Shown: in pieces, positions 38,348-49,225 of the stretch
Layout: each line of letters begins with the position of its first letter
Numbering within the stretch: the first letter of the stretch is position 1
DNA from: Kudoa neothunni
Lineage: Eukaryota; Cnidaria
Length of the DNA stretch: 64,000 nt
Reading direction: 5' to 3'
NCBI GenBank assembly: GCA_964304625.1
Contig: OZ199839.1
Location: forward strand, 3,038,001-3,102,000
Notes under the pieces: model-generated
Database searches by the model: none
The model's input: only the letters and a program-made list of their open reading frames with translations
Told to the model about the DNA's origin: nothing
Made by a program: the position numbers and the translations under genes

Positions 38348-38372
38348 ATAATAATAATAATAATAATAATAA
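38348..38372. repeat. TAA/ATA trinucleotide microsatellite
   Basis: Eight tandem ATA/TAA units. Confidence 0.9.
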
Positions 38373-38679
38373 TGTATGCTTATGAAATATAATAACAGAG
38401 TATAATGATGAAATGAGACGAAGTGATAGCAGCTGGCTAGAAAGGGAAACAACTAACAGTCGTCATAAAAATCGTATTAAGAGATAAAAGATGGGTGGGC
38501 AAACAGTCCGTTCGATAGTATGTTGTTATTAGGCGATAAGCACATCATCGTCATCTAGCTCATCATTCATCAGTGGATTCGAATGTAGGTGGTCGAACTG
38601 ATCATCAGATCTCGCCATAAAACACACACGATACACACTCACAAATATACCCAAAAAGAAACACTAAATAACAATATTG

Positions 38680-38680
<1 letters not shown>

Positions 38681-38711
<31 letters not shown>
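38681..38711. repeat. TA dinucleotide microsatellite
   Basis: About fifteen uninterrupted TA units. Confidence 0.95.
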
Positions 38712-38715
<4 letters not shown>

Positions 38716-39308
38716 GAGAACAACTAATTATATATTACCAACAAGAATGCATTGATCGTATAGAATATAATACTGGCAAAGAAATTCGCTTTCAAAAAGA
38801 ATGTCTTTAAAAATACAGCCAGAATTGTTTCCACACATTCCTCTACAAAGTTACAATGTTATAAATTGTTGTTGAAGAAATGGCGGCGAAATTTAACTAA
38901 ATTCAAGAAATGCACCTGAAAACAAGTTAAATTCAAGTTTAGTTGTTATTTTCTCAAGTTATTGCAACGTTAAGAGAACTATTAGTAGAACTTTTAATAT
39001 TTTTAATTCTTTTAAATTGTTAAAAAACAAAGTTAATTTTCTTTCTAGAATGTTGAAATGTAATTAATTTTAATTTATCCCTGGAGATCGACCTCAAAGA
39101 ATATTCCGACAGGAGTCGGTGTGAAGAAGCATCTTCCACTACAGTTTTGGCCTTGTAAACAAGCCCGAAACTCCGAATATATAAGGTAATGTGTGGGTGA
39201 ATAATTTTAAAAGCAGAAACTACTGGTTGGTTAAATTTTAATTCTAAACTACTTGTACGCTTGCGCATTGAGATGTTTTAATACCAAGCAAGAACTCGTA
39301 CTCACAAG

Positions 39309-40560
39309 TAGGGTTGGAAATTTTCGATTAAACTCGATTTTGATCAATTAGAATAGTCGAATTGAAGGAAAATAGCTAGTTTGAATTTTTTTAGTCGACA
39401 AAATTGGTTCCCGCCGAAAAGGAACGTTTGAAATGAGAAGGAAACGATGTGAATTGACTAATTACTTGATGAAATGGAATGAATTAGAAGAAGTTGAGAA
39501 TTCACCAATATTTTAATATTGAAAAAGACTCAACAAATTTTTGGAAATAAAATCTGATAGCCTCAATATGTTTTATTTCTCATTAGAATTTTTAATTGAT
39601 GCTCTTAATCTGTTGTATGATTTCTCAAAATTAATAGAAACGAACGAGAATTGTGCATCCCCGAATTTTGATTCGATAAAAGATGACTATGTGATTAAAG
39701 CAGATAATTTAATCAAAAATCATAAAGATATTATTGACCTTGTTCCATTTGAATTTTGAAAAAATTTGCTGTTTAAATGTGAAAATTTGTGATGTCACAA
39801 ATGAAGAAATTAATCGATCAATAAACTCCAATTATTATTGATAAATTAAATGTTGATGAGCTTCGTTACTTTTTAAAAGGTAAAGATTTAATTCAATTCA
39901 ATTCAATAACGAGTACAACATGTTATGTAAAATGATAAAAGATTCAACTCGAACCCTAAATATTGATTTCTGGAATAAAAGGTCAAATGCTTGCCCATTC
40001 TTTCGAGACTTTATCAAGAAATATTGACTTTATCAGTTTCCTCCATTAATATTGATATGGGTTTCTTAAAATTGCGAAATACACTGACTTATGGGTTATG
40101 GGTTGTGCGTAATGATTTTGATTATGTACGACACATAAAATACATGAAAACCATTGAAAATGTAATTTTTCTAAAGTTAAATTTAAGTAAGATTCTGCTA
40201 ATGTTATTAAGTTTATATCACGTGAGTTAAATTTTCTGGATATTGATTAATTCATGTTTTATTGCGATATTACTTACGACTCATAACTGCGCACGTCCCC
40301 CAAGTTACTATATATTTGGAAAAGAAAGTATTAATCTTTGAGATGAGCGCTTGGAAATGCTCTCAATATTAAATTTTAATGGTCCATTATAACTATAATT
40401 AAAATTCTACTATCTATTTTTTAATTAGATACTTTTTTTTAAGTAGAAGTAGTTATAAACTGAATTTTAATCTTTTATTTGGATACAAGTCGATAAAATA
40501 CGAATTTAATTTTTTTTTATTGCGGACGGTAAAAATAAATGTCGAAAATTTCTAACCCTA
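39309..40560 (+). mobile_element. second hAT element, internally deleted
   Basis: The left end, TAGGGTTGGAAATTTTCGA, and the right end in reverse complement, TAGGGTTAGAAATTTTCGA, match at 18 of 19 positions. The adjacent 8-mers CTCACAAG and TTCACGAG agree at 6 of 8, fitting a decayed hAT target duplication. Near 39960-40080 a frame reads FWNKRSNAC followed, after a one-base shift, by PILSRLYQEILTLSVSSIN and LRNTLT. This is the hAT C-terminal dimerisation region. Most of the transposase is missing. A mini hairpin related to the element at 58493-59397 is inserted at about 40087-40140. Confidence 0.7.
40087..40140. mobile_element. mini hairpin of the 58.5 kb mariner-like family, nested in hAT
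   Basis: GACTTATGGGTTATGGGTTG followed by TGCGTAAT, an AT spacer, and an inverted ATTATGTACGACACATAA. The arm sequence matches the terminal repeat of the 58493-59397 element. It interrupts the end of the hAT transposase reading frame. Confidence 0.45.
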
Positions 40561-42555
40561 TTCACGAGCTGCTATACAGAGATTCAATTATCTAGAATCT
40601 TCTATTTTTAATTATGCAATAATTCAACAAAATTTGATATTAATTTTAAAAAAATATACAGCGAATTTATCCTCTAACGATAGAATTATATGAAACTTTT
40701 GTTTGAATAATGTTTTTGACTACAACTGATATAAAAATTAAATAAGATAAATTACATTACACCGGAAAAGTAATAGATTTTGAAATTTTTTTCCCTCTTT
40801 AAAAGTTATTTTTTTCGTGAAGAAAACTTGTAAAGTTAGATAAAAAATTATTCCTTAATAAATAATTTCGAATATCATTAAAGTATACTTAAATCTCAAA
40901 AGTGAATAGTTCTATTTAATAATTAACTTTACGGCATGAAATTTTCTTTGTGCCAATTTCTCTCAAAACATAATACGGTATTACGTTACCGATTTTCGTA
41001 CTTTTAGCGCAAAATGCAAAATTTTCATTTAAACGATGGCGAAAAGTTCGGCCTCGCTTTGTTTGGTTATGGTTATACAGTAGAGGCACTCGATTTTAAA
41101 CACTTTTTGCGCATGCACATAACAATTATGTATCCCCTTTTGGGGAATTTAGAAGAAAAATTCATGTTTTTTATTGAAATAATATAAAAGGATATAAATT
41201 CTACAACGGGGAACAAAATTAAATGATACTTAGTTTTAATTTTTGAAAGAATCAATAATTTTCGTTTGTGTCATATTTTGACCCGCTACGACGTATACAA
41301 ATCAATTTCCAATATTAACAATGATCGAAAACGATCTAAACCTTTTAAAATTAGTGAGAAAATTTAGTTCTTTTTTTGAGGAGGCCATTACCATTGCCAT
41401 ATTTGATATGTCGAAATGTCTCGCAGTAACTATCTTAACGTTTATTTACGGAAACCTTTCGAAGTATTTTAATATTTTGTATTTTTATCTTCGCTTATCG
41501 CTAAATTTCTAATTTTTCAGCGAATAATTCTACATTGGTCAACAGAGGGCCCGGAGAAAAGTGTGCAAAATCGATACATCACGTGATTTTGGCTACGCAT
41601 TTTACATCATTTGCAGCCTATTATTTGAACCGAAATTACTCAGATGTTTAATATTTTTGTTTATATAAACATTGGAAACATTTAAAGTTATAATTAAATA
41701 AATTCGAAAAAAAGTGTGAAAAATCGATTACCAACTGTACCAATTAATAAAATTTTATCATTTGTTCTTTTGGGCGGTGCTAAAATATTTTCTAATTATT
41801 CGACAATTTCCTCTTTATTTCAATACTCCATCCAGTGTTAAAAGTGTCTTCAGATTAAAATGTTTAAACCCCTCAGCTTAGGCTTAGCTTCCCTTCGAAG
41901 TAAACTATCAAAATATTTAATAAATTCATATTTATCTTTAATTTTTCGGCGTTTATTGATTTGTCGTACCATTTATAAAGTACGAACAATCCGCAAACGT
42001 TTGGAAAATTACGAAAAATCCACTGTGTAGTATTCTTCGTATTTGTTGAAAAAACTTTTATTAGATAAATATTTTTTCAATTCATATTTGATATTTTCCA
42101 ATATATTTCCCATTCAGGAACAAATAAAAGCAAGAAAAGTTCAAAAAATCTCTTACATACTGTATCAAGACAGTGCTAAATTTGAGATGAAACTTAGTGT
42201 GAGTAAAGATCGATAGACAAAATTATTTAGATCAATTAGACGTTAAGCTGAAAAGATATTCTGTTATAGTCTATAGTGAATGTATGACTAATGTATTATA
42301 TCGCGCGATTGTCAGAAATAGCGCTTTAATAATATACATTTATTAAAAAAATCAAGACGTCTCTTAACAAATTATAGAATAATAATTTAAGTTAAAAATA
42401 TTTAATTTGCTTAAAAATTAATATACTAAAAATATGTTCCCTACTATTTTTTCATTTATTAATAAATATTTAATTAGATTAACTTGTATTTTCCATAAAT
42501 AATTTTTTTATATTTTTTCGTTTGAGGATTATTAGACGAAGCGTTTGTAATATTT
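40561..42555. other. AT-rich spacer, no gene seen
   Basis: Between the hAT remnant and LMBRD1. I found no exon-like segment and no repeat with both ends. The LMBRD1 3' untranslated region should occupy part of the right edge. Confidence 0.5.
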
Positions 42556-44677
42556 TAAGTGACTATGCAAAACATACTTTGAGGGGAAGCACCATCACAC
42601 GTAGCCAGCTTATTCGACTAACAAAAATTATCCATCAAGACTAACCAGTATAAAACTACTTTAGTCACATAGGTTTGATGTCCAAATGTCATATAGGTTG
42701 GTAGAATGTTGAATAGTAGCGAACTGAACGAGAGGCAAATAACCGACATCAGCAGCGTGAAGCAAATCAACGCTTGTGAATTACTTTTTCCGGGTCTCAC
42801 GTTGTACATCTGTGGAAACATTGATGTAGAACAGTAGTCAGACTGCAGTGGGATGAGATATTGCATAAACAAGTACTTTCACTAGAAGCACTCGTACACC
42901 AAGACTTTTTATCGAATACAACGACGCCACCAAGAGCGTAGCAAACATCATCGAGAAAATAATGTAATCCAATGGGAAATACTAAAATATGAGGTTAAGC
43001 GAAAAAGATCAAACAATGTGGTTGAACTATTGCAGCTGAGGGAATACCTGTTGTGATTTGGTGATGATAATGTCGGCTGGATTCACAATGGATGACTTAT
43101 TTAATGCATATCCCAAAGAGTATGAGCTGTGTATCCATTTGTCGACGCTGAATGAAACCCAATAAAAAATTAACGCGTTCACATCGCTACACATAGCTTA
43201 CCAAATGGTGGATAACGAAACCACTAACAATGCGGAAATAAAAAGTCCAACCGTTCCAAAAACCAACTTGAATGGATACAGGATTAAAAAACTCGCAATT
43301 CGTTTAAAAAATCCTTCACGTTCCTCAATAACAATAGGCTGCTCATTTATTTGATCATTGTAAAGGGATTGATGCTCAGCTACAGCGTTACGCGCAAATT
43401 CACTTTTTAGATTGGCAGTATTCAATGTGGTGATGTTAGATTTTGGCCTTATAGGGGATTCAATCAACTATTTACAATCATATGTGACCAAATTTTTGAC
43501 TCCCCTTAGGCGGGAAACTGTAATTTACTCGTTCCGTCGATTCTCTCCAATTGAAGAAACTATTGCAACGCAGTAGCACCATAGGAGTGTGAGACAATCC
43601 GTAAGCCTAATCGGCATCACAGTAGCAATACTATTGTCACAATTTATGGTATCGGATAGCTCACTGTGTAAAAACATGATGTTATTATTCCCGCAATTAC
43701 CAAAGCACTGTAGACAAATCCAATAGTGGATATGAACTCTAAACACACAGATCAACAGATGTAGCAGCTGATTTTTCGAAAATTACTTGGACTTAAAGAG
43801 TCAATAAGAATGTGGTTTTTGGAGGCAGGTGTTGGATTGACACCTTTTGGAGGAACAAATGCTCTATATTTGCAACAAATAATCATCGATTAAACATTAT
43901 GAAGTCTATACCCACACAAGCATATCACAACCAACAACAGCGTGGTGATAAATGCCGCGAAGAGTGCTCGATAACATTTCTACACATACAGGTTAGATAT
44001 TAAGAAAGGATCAGATGGGCGTGTTTTTGTTCTACTTTGGATGCCACTTCATCGTCGTAATCACTTCCATCGTAAAGAAAGTAGAAAAATGGCAGTATAC
44101 CAAAAACAAACGTTGCCAACGTACCGTACAACGTGAAATAGATGATGGTTATAACCTTTTGAATGTGCATAACAATCTCATCTTTAACCCATGGCTAACA
44201 ATTTTTGGATTATTTGAGTTGATAATATTTATATGATGAAAGAAGGTTGGCAATTTTAATGTCAATCACAAAATGAGTTAGTTACCTTGAAATGACCGTC
44301 TTTACCCTTCATATATGAAACCACAAACACATCAATCGGCATAATAAATGTAAGCACAATGGCAAACATCAATCCCAATCCACACACAAAAGAAACCGCT
44401 GTGGTTTTCCTATTTCGATTTCTCAGCCATAACATTGTGCTGTAAGAAACACACAATGATATCTACATTGTGTTATGTTAGATCTCATACGTGCGAAAAT
44501 TCAAACATACAATCACTGCTATTGATAAACCTATCCATCCGATCACTTCTGGCGTCAAAGGGTGGAGGGGTTGAGTGGGAGTCGAGTGTAAATTGGTGGA
44601 CTCTGCCTTAATTTTACCCAACAGTTCATTACCAACCAAATTAGCCTTTGACTTTAAGTTTTCACTTAAATCACCAC
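42556..44677 (-). CDS. LMBRD1: Lysosomal cobalamin transport escort protein homologue (LMBR1 family)
   Basis: Multi-exon minus-strand gene for a polytopic membrane protein. LMBRD1 sits in the lysosomal membrane and is needed to export vitamin B12 to the cytosol. The match is ordered along the protein: EVIGWIGLSIAVI (human ELVIGWCIFGLLLL), then LTFIMPIDVFVVSYMKGKDG (human LLPVDIFLVSYMKNQNG). Next come YFTLYGTLA...PFFYFLYDGSDYDDE, a cytosolic basic loop, GFFKRIASFLILYPFKLVFG, YFPLDYIIFSMMFATLLVAS, the PGKSNSQALICFTLLM helix, TYMTFGHQTYVTK and finally CDGASPQ (human CDADAPEDQ). Introns are about 20-60 bp. The first exon could not be resolved: the earliest readable exon opens at 44677 in phase 1 with no in-frame ATG. 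After CDGASPQ the frame stops (TAA 42558-42556), before the last transmembrane helix of vertebrate LMBRD1. Confidence 0.85.
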
Positions 44678-45200
44678 CTATATTTCATTTCACAAATTGT
44701 ACATTATGGTATGTTCAAGTGTATTCTACTTTTCACGACCATATCTCAAGTATTTCAGCTAATCGGATATCACTTATTTACCGATTGACACTTTCAAATT
44801 ATCTAATCTGCTTATTTGGCAATCCTTTGATTTCAGTTATAGGATTATAACAATTAAATAATTGAGTTTAGTCTTAGTTTAATATGATTGAGATTTAAAT
44901 TCGAAAAGTTTCCTGATTGACTCACTCCGGCTTTACACCTCTCATCACGGTGGCCAACCGAGTCAACCCTTTTGCCATGAAACAGTCAACATATCTTTAT
45001 TATATCTAAATCTTGCTGATAAAACTAGTATACTTGAACCCCTCCCTTTATTCTTAACCATTCTTTTGTTACTTCCATCAATCTCTATTTATTTTAATTG
45101 CATATTGAAAGGTCATTATCTTAATATAATTAAGAACATTTATTCCCGTAAACTTCGTTGTATATTTTTAGAGTTATTTAGCAAATCAATTTAATTAGTA

Positions 45201-45222
45201 ATTATTATTATTATTATTATTA
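45201..45222. repeat. ATT trinucleotide microsatellite
   Basis: Seven tandem ATT units. Confidence 0.9.
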
Positions 45223-45828
45223 TCATTATTTTGTGAGTTAGATTTATTTGTAGCTATAGGTAGTTATAAATATCCCTATATAAATACTTGAGTTGGAAAG
45301 ATCATCGGCTTGATATGAGTGCCGGTATAAAGCTGGGATGTGGACTGTTCTTGTGAGCACATGATATAATCATTTGTTTTGGTCTTGGAAACAAATCTGG
45401 TAATAAATGTTTTCACTTTGTGTTTCTGAAGACAACTAAGGCTGGGGTTTGACTTGGTGCACGAATAGCACTGTTACTCTTAATGATTTGAAAACCTCAT
45501 ATAATTACAAATTTTTATTAAATAATTATAGTTTTAATTTTGTTTATTTGTCATTAAAAAAATTCCCCACAAATTTATAAAGTATTTTTTTTTCAACAAT
45601 TAATGGTTTGGATAGGCGTCATGGAATACCGATTTCATATTGCATATTGCAATTGGGAACACAATGAAATAGCAATAATCTCTTTTATAGATGGGAAATA
45701 ACAAGCTAGAGACTATTTTCATAATAAATTTTAATCCAAAATAGTCATGCTTATACGCGTTGGTAATTTTTATTATCAAAAACTCTTACTCACCAGCTGT
45801 ATGCAAATTTTATTTTTTGAGAATCCTT

Positions 45829-45885
45829 TATATTAAATTATTTCTGACCCCCGATTCGTTCTTAAGGGCCAAAAATAATTAACCA
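45829..45885. repeat. dispersed repeat family, short copy
   Basis: AAATTATTTCTGACCCCC, then a short loop and AAAATAATT, resembling the palindromic core of the copies at 19196-19290 and 35440-35530. Confidence 0.35.
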
Positions 45886-45887
45886 AA

Positions 45888-46494
45888 TGTTTCCAGCATG
45901 GGGCGTGGAAAATCCTGAGTATTGGTATTGGTGTGACACGGATATTAATGTGATAATTAGGCAGTATGACTCACTTTGAAGTTAAAAATCAGCGATTTTC
46001 GATATCACTGATTTTTAAGTGACGATTAATATCATAAAAAAATACAAAATGCAATGACTGATTACATCAAAATTAATAATAATATTTAACATCCTCCGAC
46101 CGACTAGGGTCAGAATGGGTTGAATCTCAATCTCGTTCTATTTAGAATCGTATATCCCCATTTTTGAAGAAACCTAATATAATATTGATTGATTGATTGA
46201 TTGATTCTGTGGTTATATTATTTATTTTCGGTTCATTAGCCCCGTATACATGAAAGTCTTCCCCAATGAAGGTTGGATTACCGCGAGTTTCATTTGATAC
46301 TGTTTATAAAGTAACGAAGAACTAAAGATGTTAATTTTGAAGATGAATCGATGAATTAAGTTAGATCTGATCGGATATATTTTAATTCTAACGAGAAAAG
46401 AAGTATACATTAATTTCTTTCAAATTCCAATACGATAGGGAACTTTTTTCAAAGAAAAAGTGAGCGCGATAGAAAAAAAGGTCGGAGAACACTA
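45888..46494 (+). mobile_element. old copy of the 53.4 kb hAT MITE, split by an insertion
   Basis: Left part 45888-45948 matches the MITE at 53441-53590 (GTTTCC-A-C-TGG-GCGTG, then CTGAGTATTGGTGTGACACGG with a small tandem duplication). Right part 46440-46494 matches its end (GAACTTTTTT, AAAAAGTG, GCGATA, GG-GAACACT). About 490 bp of other DNA separates them at the point where the intact copy is continuous, so something inserted here. The insert includes the GATT run at 46185-46206. Confidence 0.55.
46185..46206. repeat. GATT tetranucleotide microsatellite
   Basis: Five tandem GATT units, inside the sequence that splits the MITE. Confidence 0.9.
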
Positions 46495-47200
46495 GATTAA
46501 CCCGTTAAAGTTTTCAATAACAGAAAATTTCAAATTTTCAATTGTTACAGAATGTAACCAATTTCACGCACTTTTTTGAGGGTATTTCTTGTTTATTATT
46601 TAATTTTGTCAATATTTAATGCCAACAAACTCCTATAATTATACCTTTTGTCGAAAAGTATAATACCACTTATTATTATAAGTCTTCAGTCTAATGACCC
46701 AAAAACTGCCACTGAATCACGTTTAATAATATCTATTATCTCGATTCTTAATGGCATCCTAGAGATGAAAAATAAAATAATAAAAACCTGTAAATGTTTT
46801 TAGAATCTAAAAATAGAAATTATTTGCATGCAGGACAATTTCATTCTGTTGATGACGATGTATATGAATAGATTGAGTGGAAACGATAATCATCAAGAGA
46901 AATCAATTAGCTGATGAAAAAGGTTTACTTTCATGTGCAATTCGTGGTGGGTTTTGTTGTTTAAAAAAAGGTCCAACATTTAAAAATCAAATTCTATTAA
47001 TTGGTCTGCTGATGCTACGCCTCTAACTAATTCGAAGTAGATCAATCAAATACGAGTATTGTTTAAAATATACTCTGAAAACTTCATTCACAATGTAGAC
47101 GGAACTATCTTATTCTACCAATAGCAACAATGGGAGTATTTCATATATTGCCGAAGAATAATTTTTTGAAAGTTAATATATAGTTAACTGGCCTTTTTAA

Positions 47201-48171
47201 CCTTCCGAGAGTCTCTGAGGTCATATTGACCCCAGACGGCATTCAGTCGTTTTTTAAACAAACTTAGAAGTCAAATTTACACTTAAAACCTTGGTTATTT
47301 TCCTAAAAATTATTGTTCTTGCTAAATTAAAGGTACCGAATGTTATTTAGAAATAAATAAGCTTTGAACAAAAAATACTTACACCCTCCCTTTTTTGGGG
47401 TCAATATGACCCTTGTCGTTTTTCTCAGCAAAGCTATTTTATACAGTTTTAAACTATAAATTAAATCTCTTAACAATTTTTTTAATAGAAATTGAAATTT
47501 ATGACGAAATTGCTGAAAATTGCCATGTTGATAAAAATGGAGATAAATGACCGATTGAAAAGCCTAGAATAGCAGAAACTATGCGTTATACTACATTATA
47601 ATCAATACAAGTGTCAAAGGATACTCAAATCGACGACCAAAAGCTGTTTTCTACAATATGATTGATATTAGCTTATTTAACACATTTCACATTTACACAA
47701 ATATTTTCTCAGATTCTAATTTTTAGAACAGTTAGCTGTTAATCTATTTAAAAATTACATTCGCAATAACATAAAATAAGTTGAACAAAACGTTGCGACT
47801 AGCGTTCCTCGTTCTAGTAGAGAAAGATGCTATCCGTTTGACTATGTTCGAGCCAAAAAAATAAAAACATTCTGTTCCTATGGAAAATTATATTGTGAAA
47901 ACCACTCAAACTCACCTGCTCAAAATACTCTAAATAAATCAATTATCAGGTTTCAAAAAAATATATTAAACTCTAATTTAATCAAATATTTGAAACACCA
48001 TAAAGAGGAATTACCATACGACTTAAATTAGTCAAATAATGATCAGATTTAAGTTTAATCCCCATAAAACGTCATAAAATATTTTATTACACGATTATGG
48101 GAAAAAATATCTGGGGTCATATTGACCCCCAAAGAAGGAGAGCGTATCGTCGATTTTTGGCGCTCGGAAGG
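47201..48171 (+). mobile_element. piggyBac element, internally deleted, TTAA-flanked
   Basis: 971 bp with TTAA immediately outside both ends (47197-47200 and 48172-48175) and matching termini CCTTCCGAG. Subterminal GGTCATATTGACCCC occurs near both ends, and GGGGTCAATATGACCC occurs again internally at about 47397. A plus-strand stretch near 47620-47700 reads KGYSNRRPKAVFYNMIDISL, matching the C-terminal part of piggyBac transposases (KRWPLAVFYNMLDVSG). Further on, near 47850-47920, FCSYGKLYCENH looks like part of their C-terminal cysteine-rich domain. Most of the transposase is missing and stops interrupt the rest. The intact ends suggest a fairly recent non-autonomous copy. Confidence 0.85.
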
Positions 48172-48175
48172 TTAA

Positions 48176-49225
48176 ACGTAATTTAATCATTATTAAGTGT
48201 CAATTCTTTCTGTAATAATTGCACACACAGGTGCGTGAAATTGGTTTCTTACTGTAAACGTTTATTTATTGGTGATATGAGTCACGACACCTACTTATAC
48301 ACCAAATGGATATATAAATGTACGTAATAATGAACTTGTTCATTTATGGACTCCAATGAGTCTTCGCAACAAAAATTTCCTATTATATGCACGAATAAAA
48401 TAATTTCATCGCTATGTAATGTTTAATATTAAAACAGTAACTTTAAATTATATATTTGAAAACTATTATTGTTTCAAAATTGACTCCTTTATAAAATGTA
48501 TCGAGAAATTCTGAACATGTCTGAAACGAAACATAAACCTCAGATAAGTTAAAATATCTGACTCGCAAACCTACAAAATTACACCCAAATATCACTATTC
48601 CCAGAAATATTAATTCCCGTTTATTTTCGGATAATCGCATAGATTAGTTCATGGGAAATAGCCGGCATAACGATAACATGGAGTTTTATTTCAATGCTTG
48701 AAGAGTTTAGTTAACTTGAATTCTCGGATATTTTAATCTAAAATCCAACAGATTAACATGTATGAACTCTGACACCCAACTGAGGAATTAATCGGATTAA
48801 CCGACTTATTGTTGTGTAACAAAAAAGAGATTAGGTATTGTAGAAAAGCTGACAACTTTTTTAAATCTAATCCCATAACAACAAAATAATATGATTTTCG
48901 TAGTTGGAACATTATTATCTAATCAAATAAGCACCTAGGATGGTTAATCAAGGGTAACATAGGGTCATTGATTGATTTCGATCATGTTTATTCGAGTAAC
49001 GTATCAGTTCGAGACAGAACGAATTTCAAAAAAAATTTTTCGGTCGGTTCCAAAATTTGAAATCTGTAACACAGATTAAATAGGATTGTTAGTTATAATT
49101 CAATGCTATTAAAAACATCGAATGGTTTCACCAGCGTAACCTATATCATTTAATAACAGACTGTCGTTTAAATTATTAAACACCTTTAATCGGACCACAT
49201 TGTCAAAGCAATCCGTGATCCTTGG
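48176..49225. other. spacer upstream of glutamate dehydrogenase
   Basis: AT-rich. No exon or repeat with both ends seen. The GLUD1 promoter is presumably near the right edge. Confidence 0.5.

Larger units (their letters stand above)
37476..39308. other. spacer upstream of CAPZB
   Basis: CAPZB promoter side. It contains the microsatellites at 38348-38372 and 38681-38711 and a possible small exon at about 38530-38620. Otherwise no feature supported. Confidence 0.45.
44678..47200. other. spacer with microsatellites and a split MITE
   Basis: Upstream of LMBRD1. It holds an ATT microsatellite (45201-45222), a dispersed-repeat fragment (45829-45885), the interrupted hAT MITE at 45888-46494 and a GATT run (46185-46206). 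The first LMBRD1 exon may lie near 44700-44900 but I could not define it. Confidence 0.45.

Noticed and set aside
43525-43755. 76-codon minus-strand frame as a separate gene
   Set aside because: It is an out-of-frame reading across LMBRD1 exons; the alternative frame in this region gives membrane-helix sequence that fits LMBRD1.
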